A stretch of DNA of 64,000 nucleotides. Origin: Streptomyces sp. NBC_01717. Its GTDB lineage: Bacteria > Actinomycetota > Actinomycetes > Streptomycetales > Streptomycetaceae. The DNA is taken from the NCBI RefSeq assembly GCF_036248255.1, contig NZ_CP109178.1, forward strand, positions 248,001 to 312,000. Reading direction: 5' to 3'. The notes below the pieces were generated by a model. That model ran no database searches and had not been told where the DNA came from. It saw only the letters and a list, made by a program, of their open reading frames with translations. The translations under genes were made by a program, and so were the position numbers. Every line of letters begins with the position of its first letter. Positions within the stretch are counted from its first letter, which is position 1. Positions 50,216 to 59,202 of the stretch are shown here, one piece after another.

Positions 50216-50444
50216 TCCACAGGCGGACGTCGCCCGCCGCGCCTGGCTCGCCTGCCCCGTCTGCGACGACGCCCGCCACTGCGAGCCCTGCGCCGACCGC
50301 CGCAACTGCGGAGAGCACTGGCGCTATCTGATATCCAGCAACGGACCGGTCGTTCACCTTCAGTGTCCGCAGTGCACACACATGTGGTCAGTGAACACGC
50401 GGCCCGGCATCACCCGCCGCGACGACAACACCTCCGGTTGGTGA
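50199..50444 (+). CDS. Small zinc-ribbon protein
   Basis: 81 residues from GTG 50199, overlapping the end of the DUF6400 gene. Metal-binding cysteines: CPVCDDARHCEPCADRRNCGEH and, 25 residues on, CPQCTHMW, giving a treble-clef or zinc-ribbon layout. Trp and His residues next to the ribbons suggest nucleic-acid or protein contact. No family name is certain. Overlap with DUF6400 suggests the two products act together. Confidence 0.7.
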   Translation: MRLPIDPQADVARRAWLACPVCDDARHCEPCADRRNCGEHWRYLISSNGPVVHLQCPQCTHMWSVNTRPGITRRDDNTSGW

Positions 50445-50820
50445 CCGACGGCAGCCGGCCCAGCACGTGGCCTGTCGGTCACAGGACTTGGGACTGGCAG
50501 TCCGTCTTGACATTCATGCAGGTCAGGGCCATTTTGCGTCGGCGCGGATCAGCAAGTCGTCAGCATCGGTCCCGGTCCTGTCCGCGGTTGCTGACTGTCC
50601 GAGTGCCCGCGCGCGGTCATGGTGACGGGGACAGCGGTGTACGGCCGCGTTGTGAGAGATCGCCGGCCACTCCGCCATTGGCACCCCGAGGCCTCCGCCG
50701 GCTCGGTCCCACAAGTGATGGGGTCGGTCAGCAGGCCCACGTGACGAGGGTGCCGGGCATGTCGAGCGGGGACGTCGAATATTCCGTGCAGTTCCGGTCG
50801 GTGGAGTGCAGACTCACTGC
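50445..50820. other. Intergenic stretch before the TOPRIM gene
   Basis: 375 bp with only short, unrecognised frames. GGTGGAG at about 50800 serves the next gene. Confidence 0.4.
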
Positions 50821-51438
50821 ATGGCGGACATGCAGGCATTTCGGGACGCGGTCAGCCGCTGGGCGGCTGGTGGTGCCGGCGAACCGGCCAGTGATCTGGC
50901 TGTGCAACTGGGGCTGCGGACGGCGGTGCTGCTGGAAGGACCGAGTGACCTCGAAGCCGTCGAGACGCTGGCCGCACGGAGTGGCAGGGACCTGGCCGCC
51001 GAAGGGGTGTGCGTCGTGCCGATGGGCGGGGCGATGAGTGTCGGCCGCTACGCCGGTCTTCTCGGGCCACCCGGTCTTGACCTGCGTCTGACGGGACTGT
51101 GCGACGAGCGCGAGCAGCGCTTCTACGCCCAAGGCCTGGAGCGGGCACGGGCACCGCACCGGGGCTTCTTCGTGTGCGTGGCGGACCTGGAGGACGAACT
51201 CATCCGCGCGCTGGGCACGTCCCGGGTGGAGGAAATCATCCGGGACGAGGGCGACCTGCGGGCCTGGCAGACCTTCCTGCGCCAGCCTGCACAAGACGGT
51301 CGGCCCCGGCAGCAGCAGTTGCGGCGCTTCCTCGGCACGAAGAAGGGCCGCAAGATCCGCTACGGCCGTCTCCTGGTGGAGACCCTCGACCTCGGCCAAG
51401 TACCGGCCCCGCTCGACGAACTCGTCACGAGTCTGTGA
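50821..51438 (+). CDS. Stand-alone TOPRIM-domain protein (OLD-nuclease-like C-terminal domain)
   Basis: 205 residues from ATG 50821. TOPRIM signature: AVLLEGPSDLEAVETLAAR (Glu38-region and the first strand), VVPMGGAMSVGRYAGLL, LTGLCDEREQRFYAQGL (acidic DxE-type motif) and FFVCVADLEDELIRALG. The C-terminal part (RQQQLRRFLGTKKGRKIRYGRLL) is basic. It matches the TOPRIM half of OLD-family endonucleases but has no ATPase domain in the gene or a neighbour. It could be a single-domain nuclease or an orphan half. Confidence 0.8.
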   Translation: MADMQAFRDAVSRWAAGGAGEPASDLAVQLGLRTAVLLEGPSDLEAVETLAARSGRDLAAEGVCVVPMGGAMSVGRYAGLLGPPGLDLRLTGLCDEREQRFYAQGLERARAPHRGFFVCVADLEDELIRALGTSRVEEIIRDEGDLRAWQTFLRQPAQDGRPRQQQLRRFLGTKKGRKIRYGRLLVETLDLGQVPAPLDELVTSL

Positions 51439-51588
51439 CCGAGGCACGAAAATCACAGCCCCCTCGAGCGCTCTGTCCCGCCGTCCGCCCGAGGTGGTCA
51501 ACCGAAGGGTTCGATGGCCAACGGCCCCACGCCATGAGCAAGCCGACGAGTCATCTCACCTGCGACCGCGAAGAGGAAGAGCACCTCT

Positions 51589-51748
51589 AAGGGCCCGTAA
51601 TCCCTGGCGGGCGCGCGACGACAGCTACGGCACCTCGCCGCGTTGTCGGAACGCCCGAATACGACCAGTATGAGGACGCCCCTCCGCCTTGCGATGCACC
51701 GCATCCGACGCCACGCGCCGATCCACCAGGGATTACGGGACAGCCCTT
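51589..51748. repeat. MITE-like element, copy C
   Basis: Same orientation as copy A, with over 90% identity by eye, 160 bp. The left end has lost four bases (AAGGGCCCGTAATCCC instead of AAGGGCTGTCCCGTAATCCC); the right end is intact. Flanks read TCT-AAGGGC and CCCTT-AGC. It lies 44 bp upstream of the VOC gene start, in promoter position. Confidence 0.85.
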
Positions 51749-51791
51749 AGCGTGTGCTTCGAGAAGGTCCACCGACCAGCCCGGAGATGCC

Positions 51792-52166
51792 ATGCCTCTG
51801 CAGATGAAGTTGGGTGCGATAACACTCGATTGCCCTGATCCGCCGGCTCTGGCGGCGTTCTATCAGCAGGCCACCGGCCTCGAACCTCACCCGAAATCGG
51901 ACGCCGACTTCGCCGGTCTCAACGGTGCGGACGGACTTCTCATCGGCTTTCAAAAAGTCGACGACTACCGAGCTCCGAGCTGGCCGGACCAAACCGTTCC
52001 CCAGCAGCTTCACATCTGCTTCAACGTCGGGGACGACCTGGACGACGCCGAGGCCCAGTTGCTGGATCTGGGTGCGGGCAAGCCGGATCACCAGCCTCAT
52101 GATGAGGCCAGGGCGCGGGTCCTCACTGATCCGGCTGGGCATCCCTTCTGCCTGGTCAAACGCTGA
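51792..52166 (+). CDS. VOC-family protein (glyoxalase-like)
   Basis: 124 residues from ATG 51792, GGAG upstream. Two babb repeats: LGAITLDCPDPPALAAFYQQATGLEP and LHICFNVGDDLDDAEAQLLDLGAG, then TDPAGHPFCLVK, the usual C-terminal metal-site end with His and a penultimate acidic position replaced. Similar small VOC proteins are resistance or isomerase-like enzymes or binding proteins. No partner; MITE copy C forms its upstream region. Confidence 0.85.
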   Translation: MPLQMKLGAITLDCPDPPALAAFYQQATGLEPHPKSDADFAGLNGADGLLIGFQKVDDYRAPSWPDQTVPQQLHICFNVGDDLDDAEAQLLDLGAGKPDHQPHDEARARVLTDPAGHPFCLVKR

Positions 52167-52580
52167 CTGCCCTTCAGACGCTCGGTCCGGGCGTCTATCA
52201 GGGTTGGTCCGGCACCTCCCCGGCCTCCCGGAGGGCCGCCAAACGGCGTACGAACTCGTCTCCGAGGTGCCGGTGAGGCCCTTCTCGGATGCTGCCGTCG
52301 CGGTCCTACTTCGGGCGGCGATCTCGAAGCCGCCGGGTCCAACGGCCGGCACCCGAAGCGCACCTCGTACCCGCCGCACTCGGCCGCCTGGGGCTGGGCG
52401 GCGTGCCGGGCGAGGTGCTGGCGACGGGGGATCTCCCTGGCTCGGAGGCTGGTGCGCAGCAGTCCTCAGCGGCCGCCGCGTGGCGATGGGCACGTGTGCC
52501 GAACCTGGGCCCGATACTCACTGAAAGCACCCAGTTTGGGTTGCTTTATCGTGCCGAGGAATGCCGCGGAGGAGAATCCG
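52167..52580. other. Intergenic stretch between the VOC and SDR genes
   Basis: About 400 bp. A plus-strand frame reads HLPGLPEGRQTAYELVSEVPVRPFSDAAVAVLLRAAI (52210-52320), which looks protein-like but is unrecognised and ends soon after. An AT-richer patch near 52525-52555 is the probable SDR promoter. Confidence 0.35.
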
Positions 52581-53375
52581 GTGGAGCTGAATCTCACGGA
52601 CAAGGTCGCCGTCATCACTGGAGGCAGCAAGGGCATCGGCCTGGCCGTCGCCGAGGCATTCGGCCGTGAAGGCGTGCGCGTCGTTGTTGGCAGCCGCACA
52701 GAAACACCTGAGCTCGCTGCCTTGAGCGAGCGGTTCGACGTCGCCTTTCATCCGGTCGATCTGGCCGATGCCGACGGTGCGGACGGGCTGATCCAGGAGG
52801 CGGCCGGTCGTCACGGCAGAATCGACGTACTGGTCAACAACGTTGGCGCCACCAGCCCACGCTCCAGCTTCCTCGATGTCGATGACGCAGCATGGGTACG
52901 TGCCCTCAATATGACGTTCTTGAGTACGGTGCGCGCCAGCCGCGCGGCATTGCCGCACTTGCTGGCTCACGGCGAGGGGGCGATCGTCAACATCAGCTCC
53001 ATCAACGCCCGACTGCCCTTCCCCATGGTGGTGGACTACTCGGCAGCCAAAGCTGCCCTGAGTAATCTCACCAAGGCCTTGTCCGAAGAGTTCGCCCCCC
53101 GCGGTGTCCGCGTCAACGCCATCGCTCCCGGCCCCGTACGCACCCCGTTCTGGACCGCCCCCGGCGCCTTCGCCGACACCGTCGCGGCCGGTACGGGCGG
53201 TACCGCGAAGGAGGCCTTGGACGAGGTCGTGCCCCAGCAGATGGGCATCTCCACCGGACGGATCACCGAACCTCAGGAGGTGGCCGACCTCGCTGTCTTC
53301 CTCGCCTCCCCGCGTGCCGGCAACATCACCGGTGCCGAATTCGTCATTGATGGGGGCCAGATCAAGACCACCTGA
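52581..53375 (+). CDS. SDR-family oxidoreductase
   Basis: 264 residues; GTG 52581 behind GGAGGAG. Classical SDR: VAVITGGSKGIGLAVAEAFG (cofactor), VLVNNVGATSPRSSFLD, IVNISSINARLPF (catalytic Ser), VVDYSAAKAALSNL (Tyr-Lys), VNAIAPGPVRTPFW, and GAEFVIDGGQIK at the C-terminus. It resembles 3-oxoacyl-reductase-like enzymes with unknown substrate. It stands alone. Confidence 0.9.
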   Translation: MELNLTDKVAVITGGSKGIGLAVAEAFGREGVRVVVGSRTETPELAALSERFDVAFHPVDLADADGADGLIQEAAGRHGRIDVLVNNVGATSPRSSFLDVDDAAWVRALNMTFLSTVRASRAALPHLLAHGEGAIVNISSINARLPFPMVVDYSAAKAALSNLTKALSEEFAPRGVRVNAIAPGPVRTPFWTAPGAFADTVAAGTGGTAKEALDEVVPQQMGISTGRITEPQEVADLAVFLASPRAGNITGAEFVIDGGQIKTT

Positions 53376-53509
53376 GACGGGCTCGGGCGAAGCGGGGGCA
53401 GCTCACGTCCTCAACTGCCGAAGCAGGCCCGGCGATCCGGTCGCCACGGCGCTCCGCCACCGTGGCGGGCGCGGCCACAGTCCCCCGGTGCCGCAGGCGA
53501 GGGCACTTT

Positions 53510-54310
53510 TCAGCAAGCGCTGCCCCGCCTGCCTGCGACCAACAACTGATGCAGCGCCCATCCGCGCCCCCGCGGGTCGAGCGGGCGAGTGGCCGCGCCG
53601 AAGATCTCCGCTGCGCGGCGGTACGAGAGGCGGCCACGACTCGTGGTGAACAGCGGCCCGTCGACTCGGCCGAGCACCAGCAGGGGGAGCAGCCGGGCCG
53701 TGCCTTCGCCCCAGCGCACGGGCAGGTCCGCGCGCTGCAGGGTACGGCGGCCGGGCACGTCCAGGTCGTCGATGTCGAGGGCGAGGGCGCGTTCGATCGG
53801 CGCACCGCTCTCGTACAGCAGATGCCAGAAGGTCTGCTCGCGCAGCGAAGTGGGCAGTTCCAGGATGGCTCGGACCTGAAGGGTGTTGAGCCGAGCGCCG
53901 TCAACTGGTGGCTTCGGAAAGGGGAGGGGGCGAAGTCCGGCTGTGGGGTCGCCGGTCAGCCAGCTCTGCGCCCGCCACCAATTGACCGCTCCGACGAGGA
54001 TCGACAGCTCCCGGTTGGCGGTTCTGACACCGACGACTGCGGACCGTGCGGCGAGCGCCTTCTGCAGCCGGGGTGCGGCGTGGTCGGCGTCCAGGAGCGC
54101 CAGTGGGAGGGCCGGCGGCACGGCGTTGCGGCGGTCTGCGCCTACCGGTGGGGTGCGGTCCACCATGGCCCAGGCCCAGGTGATCAGGGCGATCCGGTAG
54201 ATCCGACGTGAGTTGGTGCCCAAGGACGCGGCGGACAAGTACCGGTCGACGGCGACCGCGTACTCCACAGGCCGGCTCAAGTGATGCCCCTTCGTCAAAT
54301 TCCGATGCAC
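53510..54310 (-). pseudogene. Tyrosine recombinase, C-terminal catalytic part lost
   Basis: 266 codons from ATG 54310. N-terminal SAM-like core-binding domain (VEYAVAVDRYLSAASLGTNSRRIYRIALITWAWAMV), then LNTLQVRAILELPTSLREQTFWHLLYESGAPIERALALDIDDLD, the start of the catalytic domain with Glu-Ser/Ala-Gly pattern. The family usually ends with HQLRHS--TH (His-x-x-Arg) and a Tyr; here the frame reads WALHQLLVAGRR and stops. So the last catalytic His, Arg and Tyr are missing and the protein is inactive. Confidence 0.7.
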
Positions 54311-54425
54311 CGCAGTAAATTACTCGGGCGAAAGCCCCTTGGCCATTCTAAGTTGACTTCACTCGACTCAAGTTATTGCGCCGCGCTACTAGCGTGTCGG
54401 CGCCTGGATCTTGCACCCTGCGTTC
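54311..54425. promoter_or_regulatory. Promoter region of the MFS exporter
   Basis: Contains TTGACT near 54352 followed some 20 bases later by AT-richer sequence (CAAGTTATTG), a plausible sigma-70-type promoter just upstream of the ATG at 54426. Confidence 0.35.
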
Positions 54426-55757
54426 ATGCCCCTCGACCGACGTCTTGCGGTGATGCGTGAGCGCGACTTCCGCCGCTTCTTTCTCGGCTACACCACCTCC
54501 CTGCTGGGTTCTGCGATGGCCTCCATCGCGCTGACCTTCGCGATCCTGGAAACCGGCGGGGGTGGTACGCGGCTGGGCTGGGTCATGGCGGCCCGAATCC
54601 TGCCGCTGGTCCTCATGCTGCTCGTCGGCGGAGTGGTCGGTGACCGCCTGGGCAGCCGTCAGGCGATGCTGACGGCCGACGCCGTACGCTGCCTCACCCA
54701 GCTCGGACTTGTCGCAGTCCTGCTCGACGGCGAGCCGCACCTGTGGACGCTCGTCGGTCTGGTCGCCCTCTGGGGCGCCGCAGAGGCGTTGTTCACCCCG
54801 GCCCTGGGTGCCCTCGTTCCGCACATCGTGCGCCCGGACGCACTGTCCGACGCCAACGCTCTACTCGAGGTCACTCGTTCGGCAACGTCCATCGCGGGCC
54901 CGGTGCTCGCGGGCCTGCTGACTGCTGTGGTGGACGCGTCCACCGTGCTCGCGCTGGATGCCGCCAGCTACGCGGTAAGCATGGTCGTACTGCTGCTGTT
55001 GCCCCGCGCGACACGGTCCACCATTGCGACCGCCTCTTTCTTTGGAGAACTCGCGGAAGGCTGGGCCGAGTTCAGATCCCGCACCTGGTTGTGGGTCACT
55101 ACAGTGCACATCTGTCTCTTCAACCTCTTCGTCTGGGGACCGTTCCTCGTTCTCGGCCCCGTCATCGCCGAGCGGCGGCTCGGTGGAGCGACCTCGTGGG
55201 GTCTGGTAATGGCCCTTTACGGGGGCGGTGCGGTGGCCGGCGGCCTGGTGATGCTCGGCCGCCTACCGCGCCGGCCGCTGCTTGTGGCCACAGTGGCGAC
55301 CCTTGGCTGGTCGTTGCCGTCTGCCGCCCTCGCCACTGGTCGGTCGCTGCCGTGGGTCTGCGGCACCGCGCTGGTCGCCGGCGCCGGATCAGCGGTGTGC
55401 GGCACTCTCTACGCGACCGCCACACAGCGTCAGGTTCCGCCGGGCATGCTCGCCCGCGCCAACGCCTACGCCTCCTTCGGGGCATTCGCTCTCGGCCCCA
55501 TCGGGCTGGCCGCCGCCGGGCCGATCTCCACACTCCTCGGCACCTCGGGCGTCCTGGGCTTCGGGGCCGTGTGGCAGGTCGCGGCTGTCACCGCAGTCCT
55601 GACGCTTCCCTCCATACGGGCCGGGCTTCCCACGTCGTCTCATGAGGGAACCCACAACCTGAGGCCCGGGCGTCGACGCGGCGGCGAGCGCGAACCCTCG
55701 ACGCCGCGAACTCGCGCTGATGACGATCCCCGCAATTCCCCACAGCAGCTCGACTGA
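54426..55757 (+). CDS. MFS exporter (drug-resistance type)
   Basis: 443 residues from ATG 54426 (TTG 54411 also in frame). Starts with RDFRRFFLGYTTSLLGSAMASIALTFAILETG, the classic opening of 12-helix MFS_3 exporters; VGDRLGSRQAMLTADAVR is motif A, and LWGAAEALFTPALGALVPHIV follows in TM4. The C-terminal 45 residues are hydrophilic, Arg/Pro-rich and lie outside the membrane. Probably exports a hydrophobic compound or antibiotic. No regulator adjacent. Confidence 0.88.
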   Translation: MPLDRRLAVMRERDFRRFFLGYTTSLLGSAMASIALTFAILETGGGGTRLGWVMAARILPLVLMLLVGGVVGDRLGSRQAMLTADAVRCLTQLGLVAVLLDGEPHLWTLVGLVALWGAAEALFTPALGALVPHIVRPDALSDANALLEVTRSATSIAGPVLAGLLTAVVDASTVLALDAASYAVSMVVLLLLPRATRSTIATASFFGELAEGWAEFRSRTWLWVTTVHICLFNLFVWGPFLVLGPVIAERRLGGATSWGLVMALYGGGAVAGGLVMLGRLPRRPLLVATVATLGWSLPSAALATGRSLPWVCGTALVAGAGSAVCGTLYATATQRQVPPGMLARANAYASFGAFALGPIGLAAAGPISTLLGTSGVLGFGAVWQVAAVTAVLTLPSIRAGLPTSSHEGTHNLRPGRRRGGEREPSTPRTRADDDPRNSPQQLD

Positions 55758-55938
55758 CTCCTCACCGCAACAGGTGGCGCGGCCGGTCGGTCGAACCCTT
55801 TGTGCGTGAAGCACTGGTTCGCCTGCTGCCTGATGCGACTTACGGCCGGGACCGCATCGGCGTCATCGGTGAAGGACTCCGGGCGCAGGAAGTGCGGGCA
55901 GTGGGGGACCTGCTGGAACGTGTCTGGAAATTGATCTC
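55758..55938. other. Debris before the IS5 fragment
   Basis: 181 bp. On the plus strand it reads LVRLLPDATYGRDRIGVIGE, which looks coding but is not recognised. Adjoins transposase debris; nothing certain. Confidence 0.3.
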
Positions 55939-56118
55939 GTGGTGGGGCGTGGTGAGCTGACGGATGCGGCGTGGGATCGGATAGCGCCGTTGTTGCCGGG
56001 AGTTGACGGTCGGGGTCGTCCGTGGCGGGATGACCGGCGGGTGATCTACGGAGTGCTGTGGCGGTTGCGGACGGGTGCACCATGGCGGGTCGCGCCAGAA
56101 CAGTACGGGCCGTGGCAG
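55939..56118 (+). pseudogene. IS5-family transposase N-terminal fragment
   Basis: Starts GRGELTDAAWDRIAPLLPG, then WRDDRRVIYGVLWRLRTGAPWR and QYGPWQ, the DUF4096 domain of IS5 transposases. It ends abruptly at about 56118, where the second lipoprotein copy begins, in the opposite orientation. Confidence 0.75.
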
Positions 56119-56126
56119 GCTGGTCG

Positions 56127-56356
56127 CATCGCAAGGACGACGTCCTGAGCGACGATTCCGGCCTCCTCGTACGCTGGTGACTCCGGCGTATCCGTGCCCG
56201 TGGCGTTCCGCGCCTTCCGCCACATCCCCAGCTGCAGGCAGTAGTTCTCCCGCAGCCCAGCCAGCCACTGCTCGTCGTCCCCTCGGACGAGGAACACCCC
56301 GCTGCCGCCACCGCCACCAGGGCCAGGACTGGGACTACCACCTTGAGCACGCGCAC
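56127..56356 (-). pseudogene. Lipoprotein, broken copy 2
   Basis: From GTG 56356: RVLKVVVPVLALVAVAAAGC then SSSEG, nearly the same signal peptide as copy 1, then a frameshift at about 56283, after which the other frame gives GLRENYCLQLGMWRKARNAT and VLAMRPA. Copy 1 continues after MRP for about 45 residues; here the IS5 fragment takes over. So this copy has lost its C-terminus and frame. Confidence 0.8.
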
Positions 56357-56802
56357 CGCGTTACCCCGGCTGAAACTGCGTCCGCTCGCCCCTGTCACCT
56401 GCAACTCCCGCAGCAGGATACCCGCGTGGGACACCTTGCCCGCCGCGGCGGTCGCTGACTGAGCGGCGCAGCGCCCGTACGAAACGCGTTGGCGGGCCTT
56501 CCTCCAACCTGTCGAAGCCCGCGCACAGATGGCGCGGGTCGGCCGGCGGCAGACCGCCCGGCTTCGACCGCGAGCTCTGCAAGGCCCGCACCGCCGGAGC
56601 ACGCAGCTCGGCTCGCGACACCGCCGGCAGACCGGTCCCGGTTCCCCCGTCGGCCGGCCCGGAGGTACACGCCGGTGGGCGGGTGGATCCGACCGTGTGA
56701 GATCTCCGAGGGCGGGCACGCGAATGATCGAGAGGGAAACGCCGGCTCTGATCAACGGCGAATTACAGATCTCTCAACCCGCACCAAATGAAGGAGCTAG
56801 GC
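56357..56802. other. Upstream DNA of lipoprotein copy 2 and PRC-barrel promoter
   Basis: Bases 56357-56450 match the upstream region of lipoprotein copy 1 at most positions. The remainder up to 56790 has no recognised gene; AAGGAG at 56791 serves the PRC-barrel gene. Confidence 0.5.
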
Positions 56803-57150
56803 ATGAGCGACATCTGGGGATACCAGCCGACGACGGGCTACACCGCCGGCACGAACCTGACCGGTTACAAGGTCGAGGCGACCGACGGAAGCATCGGCAA
56901 GGTCGACAAGCACTCCGATGAGGTCGGCTCCTCCTGCATCGTGGTCGACACCGGCGTCTGGATCTTCGGTAAGCACGTACTGCTGCCTGCCGGAACCATT
57001 ACCCTCATCGACGCCTCGGAGAAGAAGATCCACGTCTCGCGCACCAAGGCCGAGATCAAGGATTCACCCGAGTTCGACAAGGACAGGCACCTTGGCGACC
57101 CGAGCTATCACGACGCGGTCGGTGAATATTACGACGCCCCCCGCGTCTGA
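56803..57150 (+). CDS. PRC-barrel domain protein
   Basis: 115 residues from ATG 56803, AAGGAG 7 bases upstream. PRC-barrel pattern: TGYKVEATDGSIGKVDKHSDEV, SCIVVDTGVWIFGKHVLLPAGTITLID, then KKIHVSRTKAEIKDSPEFD, common to stress- or envelope-associated PRC-barrel proteins of Streptomyces. The C-terminus (YHDAVGEYYDA) is Tyr-rich as in relatives. It may bind a membrane surface or metabolic partner; function unknown. Confidence 0.88.
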   Translation: MSDIWGYQPTTGYTAGTNLTGYKVEATDGSIGKVDKHSDEVGSSCIVVDTGVWIFGKHVLLPAGTITLIDASEKKIHVSRTKAEIKDSPEFDKDRHLGDPSYHDAVGEYYDAPRV

Positions 57151-57294
57151 CACGAGCCCATGAAGCGCGAGGTCGGGGTGGGCCAGGGATTCCCTGGTCC
57201 ACCCCGGCATATCCGCGGCGGACCGGGGTCGGGGGAACGGTGGCGGCCGTCCCAGCAGGGCAGCTGAGGTGAGCCATTCGCCGATGCCCTCAGG
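57151..57294. other. Short intergenic region
   Basis: Converging ends of the PRC-barrel and fabV-type genes. No clear terminator recognised. Confidence 0.4.
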
Positions 57295-58500
57295 TCAGAC
57301 GTCGGGCGACGGGGAAGCGGGCCACGGGACGGTGGTCTCGGCTGCGACCCCGTAGTCGACGCCGGGAACGTCCCAGCCGTAGAGCTGGCCGACCTGGTCG
57401 CGGAACCAACCAGTCTCCGCCCTGGTGACAATGGTGTCGGCGTCAACCTGGTCCCACGTGGCGCGGACGGCAGCCTGAACCCCGGGATTCATCTCCCAGT
57501 CGTCCAGCCGGATGCGCTCCTGGTCGTCCAGGTCGAGTTCGGCGTCACCGGCGAGCTGGTTCCACAGGGCCGCTGCCTGGTCGACGGTGGTCTGCCAGCT
57601 GTCTCCGGTAACGCGGTGAAGGATGCTGGTGTAGAGCGCGATGCTCGGGATGGCGGTGGAGGCCTGGGTGACGGCCGCGCCCGCGACGACGGTGTAGGCG
57701 TGGCGTTTGCCCTTGAGCTGGGTATTGATGGCGCGGGCGGTGTCTTCCAGGTGCTGCTTGGCGGCGCCGATGGTTCCGGCCCGGTAGATGGGGGCGGTGA
57801 TGTCGGATCCGACATACGAGAGGGCGACGGTCTGGAAGCCGTCGGCGAGCAGGCCTTTGGACTGAAGGGCGTCGATCCACATCTGCCAGTCGGCGCCGCC
57901 CATGACCTGCACGGTCGCGTCGCGCTCGGCCTCGTCCGCGGCCTGCAGGTGCAACTCGCCGATCTGCGGGACGCCGTCCTCGAACACAAGAGTCTTGGCC
58001 CGGTAGTCGGTACCGAGCGGCTTGATGACGGAGTGGTGGACCTCGCCGGTCAACGGGTCCGTGCGACGCGGGGCCGCGATGCTGTAGATGAGCAGGTCGA
58101 TCTTGCCGAAGCGGGCGGCGAGCTGGTCGGCGGCCTCGTCCTTGACGCCATCGGAGAAGGCGTCGCCGTTGAGGAAGGTGAAGTCAGCACCGGCCTCGGC
58201 GGCGAGTTCGGCGGTCCGCGCGGTGCGGTACCAGCCCGCGCTTGCGGTGCGGCGCTCGGTCGCGGTGGCCTCGAAGGCGATGCCGAGTCCGCGCATCCGG
58301 TGGGCGCGTAGGCCGACCAGAGTCGCGGCCAATCCGTAGCCGGCGCTGGAGCCGATGACGAGGGCGACCGGGCCGGGCCGGTCGTCGGCAGGCTCTGGTG
58401 TCCGCTGCCACATGCGGTCGACCACGGCTTTGCAGCCGGTCGGATGGCTGTTGACGTAGAGGTAGCCGCGGTTGCCGGGCTTGATCTCACGGAGGCTCAC
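57295..58500 (-). CDS. fabV: FabV-type trans-2-enoyl-CoA/ACP reductase
   Basis: 401 residues from GTG 58500 with GAAGGA upstream. FabV features: GYLYVNSHPTGCKAVVDRMW at the start, the NAD-binding LVIGSSAGYGLAATLVG near 55, FLNGDAFSD, IDLLIYSIAAPRRTDPLTG, and the catalytic pair YRAGTIGAAK, where Tyr and Lys are separated by eight residues as in FabV (not six or three as in FabI or SDR). The C-terminal DDWEMNPGVQAAV is also typical. Catalyses the last step of a fatty-acid elongation cycle, and may confer triclosan tolerance. An ACP relic precedes it on the same strand, hinting at a former fatty acid or polyketide unit. Confidence 0.93.
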   Translation of the reverse strand: MSLREIKPGNRGYLYVNSHPTGCKAVVDRMWQRTPEPADDRPGPVALVIGSSAGYGLAATLVGLRAHRMRGLGIAFEATATERRTASAGWYRTARTAELAAEAGADFTFLNGDAFSDGVKDEAADQLAARFGKIDLLIYSIAAPRRTDPLTGEVHHSVIKPLGTDYRAKTLVFEDGVPQIGELHLQAADEAERDATVQVMGGADWQMWIDALQSKGLLADGFQTVALSYVGSDITAPIYRAGTIGAAKQHLEDTARAINTQLKGKRHAYTVVAGAAVTQASTAIPSIALYTSILHRVTGDSWQTTVDQAAALWNQLAGDAELDLDDQERIRLDDWEMNPGVQAAVRATWDQVDADTIVTRAETGWFRDQVGQLYGWDVPGVDYGVAAETTVPWPASPSPDV

Positions 58501-58504
58501 TCGT

Positions 58505-58777
58505 GCGGTCCTTCGGGTGCGGGGATCGTGGTCGCCGCGGTGTGAACGGTGCCACGCAGCGGTGGATGTCGTCGACGGAATCCGGCTGGCCGGTGGCCTC
58601 GTCGGGGATGACGATGCCGAACGTGCCCTCCAGGGCGGTGACCAGACGAGGTTGTCCATGCCCCGGGTCTCGCTCCGGTCGGGCCCTGCCCACATCCTCG
58701 GTGAGCAGGGCCCAACCGGTGATGGTGATCTTCGCTAGAAGTGGCCGCAGATTCTTGTCTGTGTCCTATTCGGTCAT
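58505..58777 (-). pseudogene. Acyl-carrier-protein-like relic
   Basis: From ATG 58777: MTE, then a stop (TAG), then DTDKNLRPLLAKITITGWAL and LVTALEGTFGIVIPDEATGQPDSVDDI with the familiar ACP helix pattern (compare LLALE-TFGI-IPDE--). The phosphopantetheine-bearing DSL is not intact: the corresponding DNA reads GMDNL in a shifted frame. It abuts the fabV start, so the pair was probably an acp-fabV unit. Confidence 0.6.
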
Positions 58778-59202
58778 GTCACACCACCTGACGGGTCCGG
58801 ATGCGGGAGAACAGCGTCTCGGTGGGGACCGCCGGCATGCTGCGGGGGCGGCGGCGGCGAGACCAGTGCGGGGCGATTGGTTACCGAAGTCGGCGCCGCC
58901 GGAGCCTGTTGAGCAGCGGGAGTCCGGGAAACGGTCGCGGCGATCTTCTCCCGCAGCGGCGGCGTGCAGGGGCCCGGGGCCTGGTCCGGCATCACGAGTT
59001 CAAGTTCCGTAGCGCTTCGCCTGCAACGCTGCTCGATGGGGGCTCAGCCATCCGATTGCCCAAGGTTTGGGCGTCGTGGCCACCCCCCGGCGCACGTTCG
59101 CAAGCGGGACTTGCGACGCCGGGTCGCGGACTGCGCCGCCTTACGCGTGACCGCTCGGACCGCCGACTGGCCCGCACCGCGCAGGGGGCGTTTCATCGAA
59201 GA
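58778..59202. other. Divergent spacer with debris
   Basis: About 420 bp between the ACP relic and the amidohydrolase. No gene recognised on either strand; frames are long only because of GC bias. Confidence 0.35.

Noticed and set aside
50821..51438. Phage-defence island (TOPRIM protein, TnpB-like protein, SUKH protein)
   Set aside because: The three genes are far apart with no ATPase, helicase, methylase or toxin beside them. Calling this a defence system is not supported.
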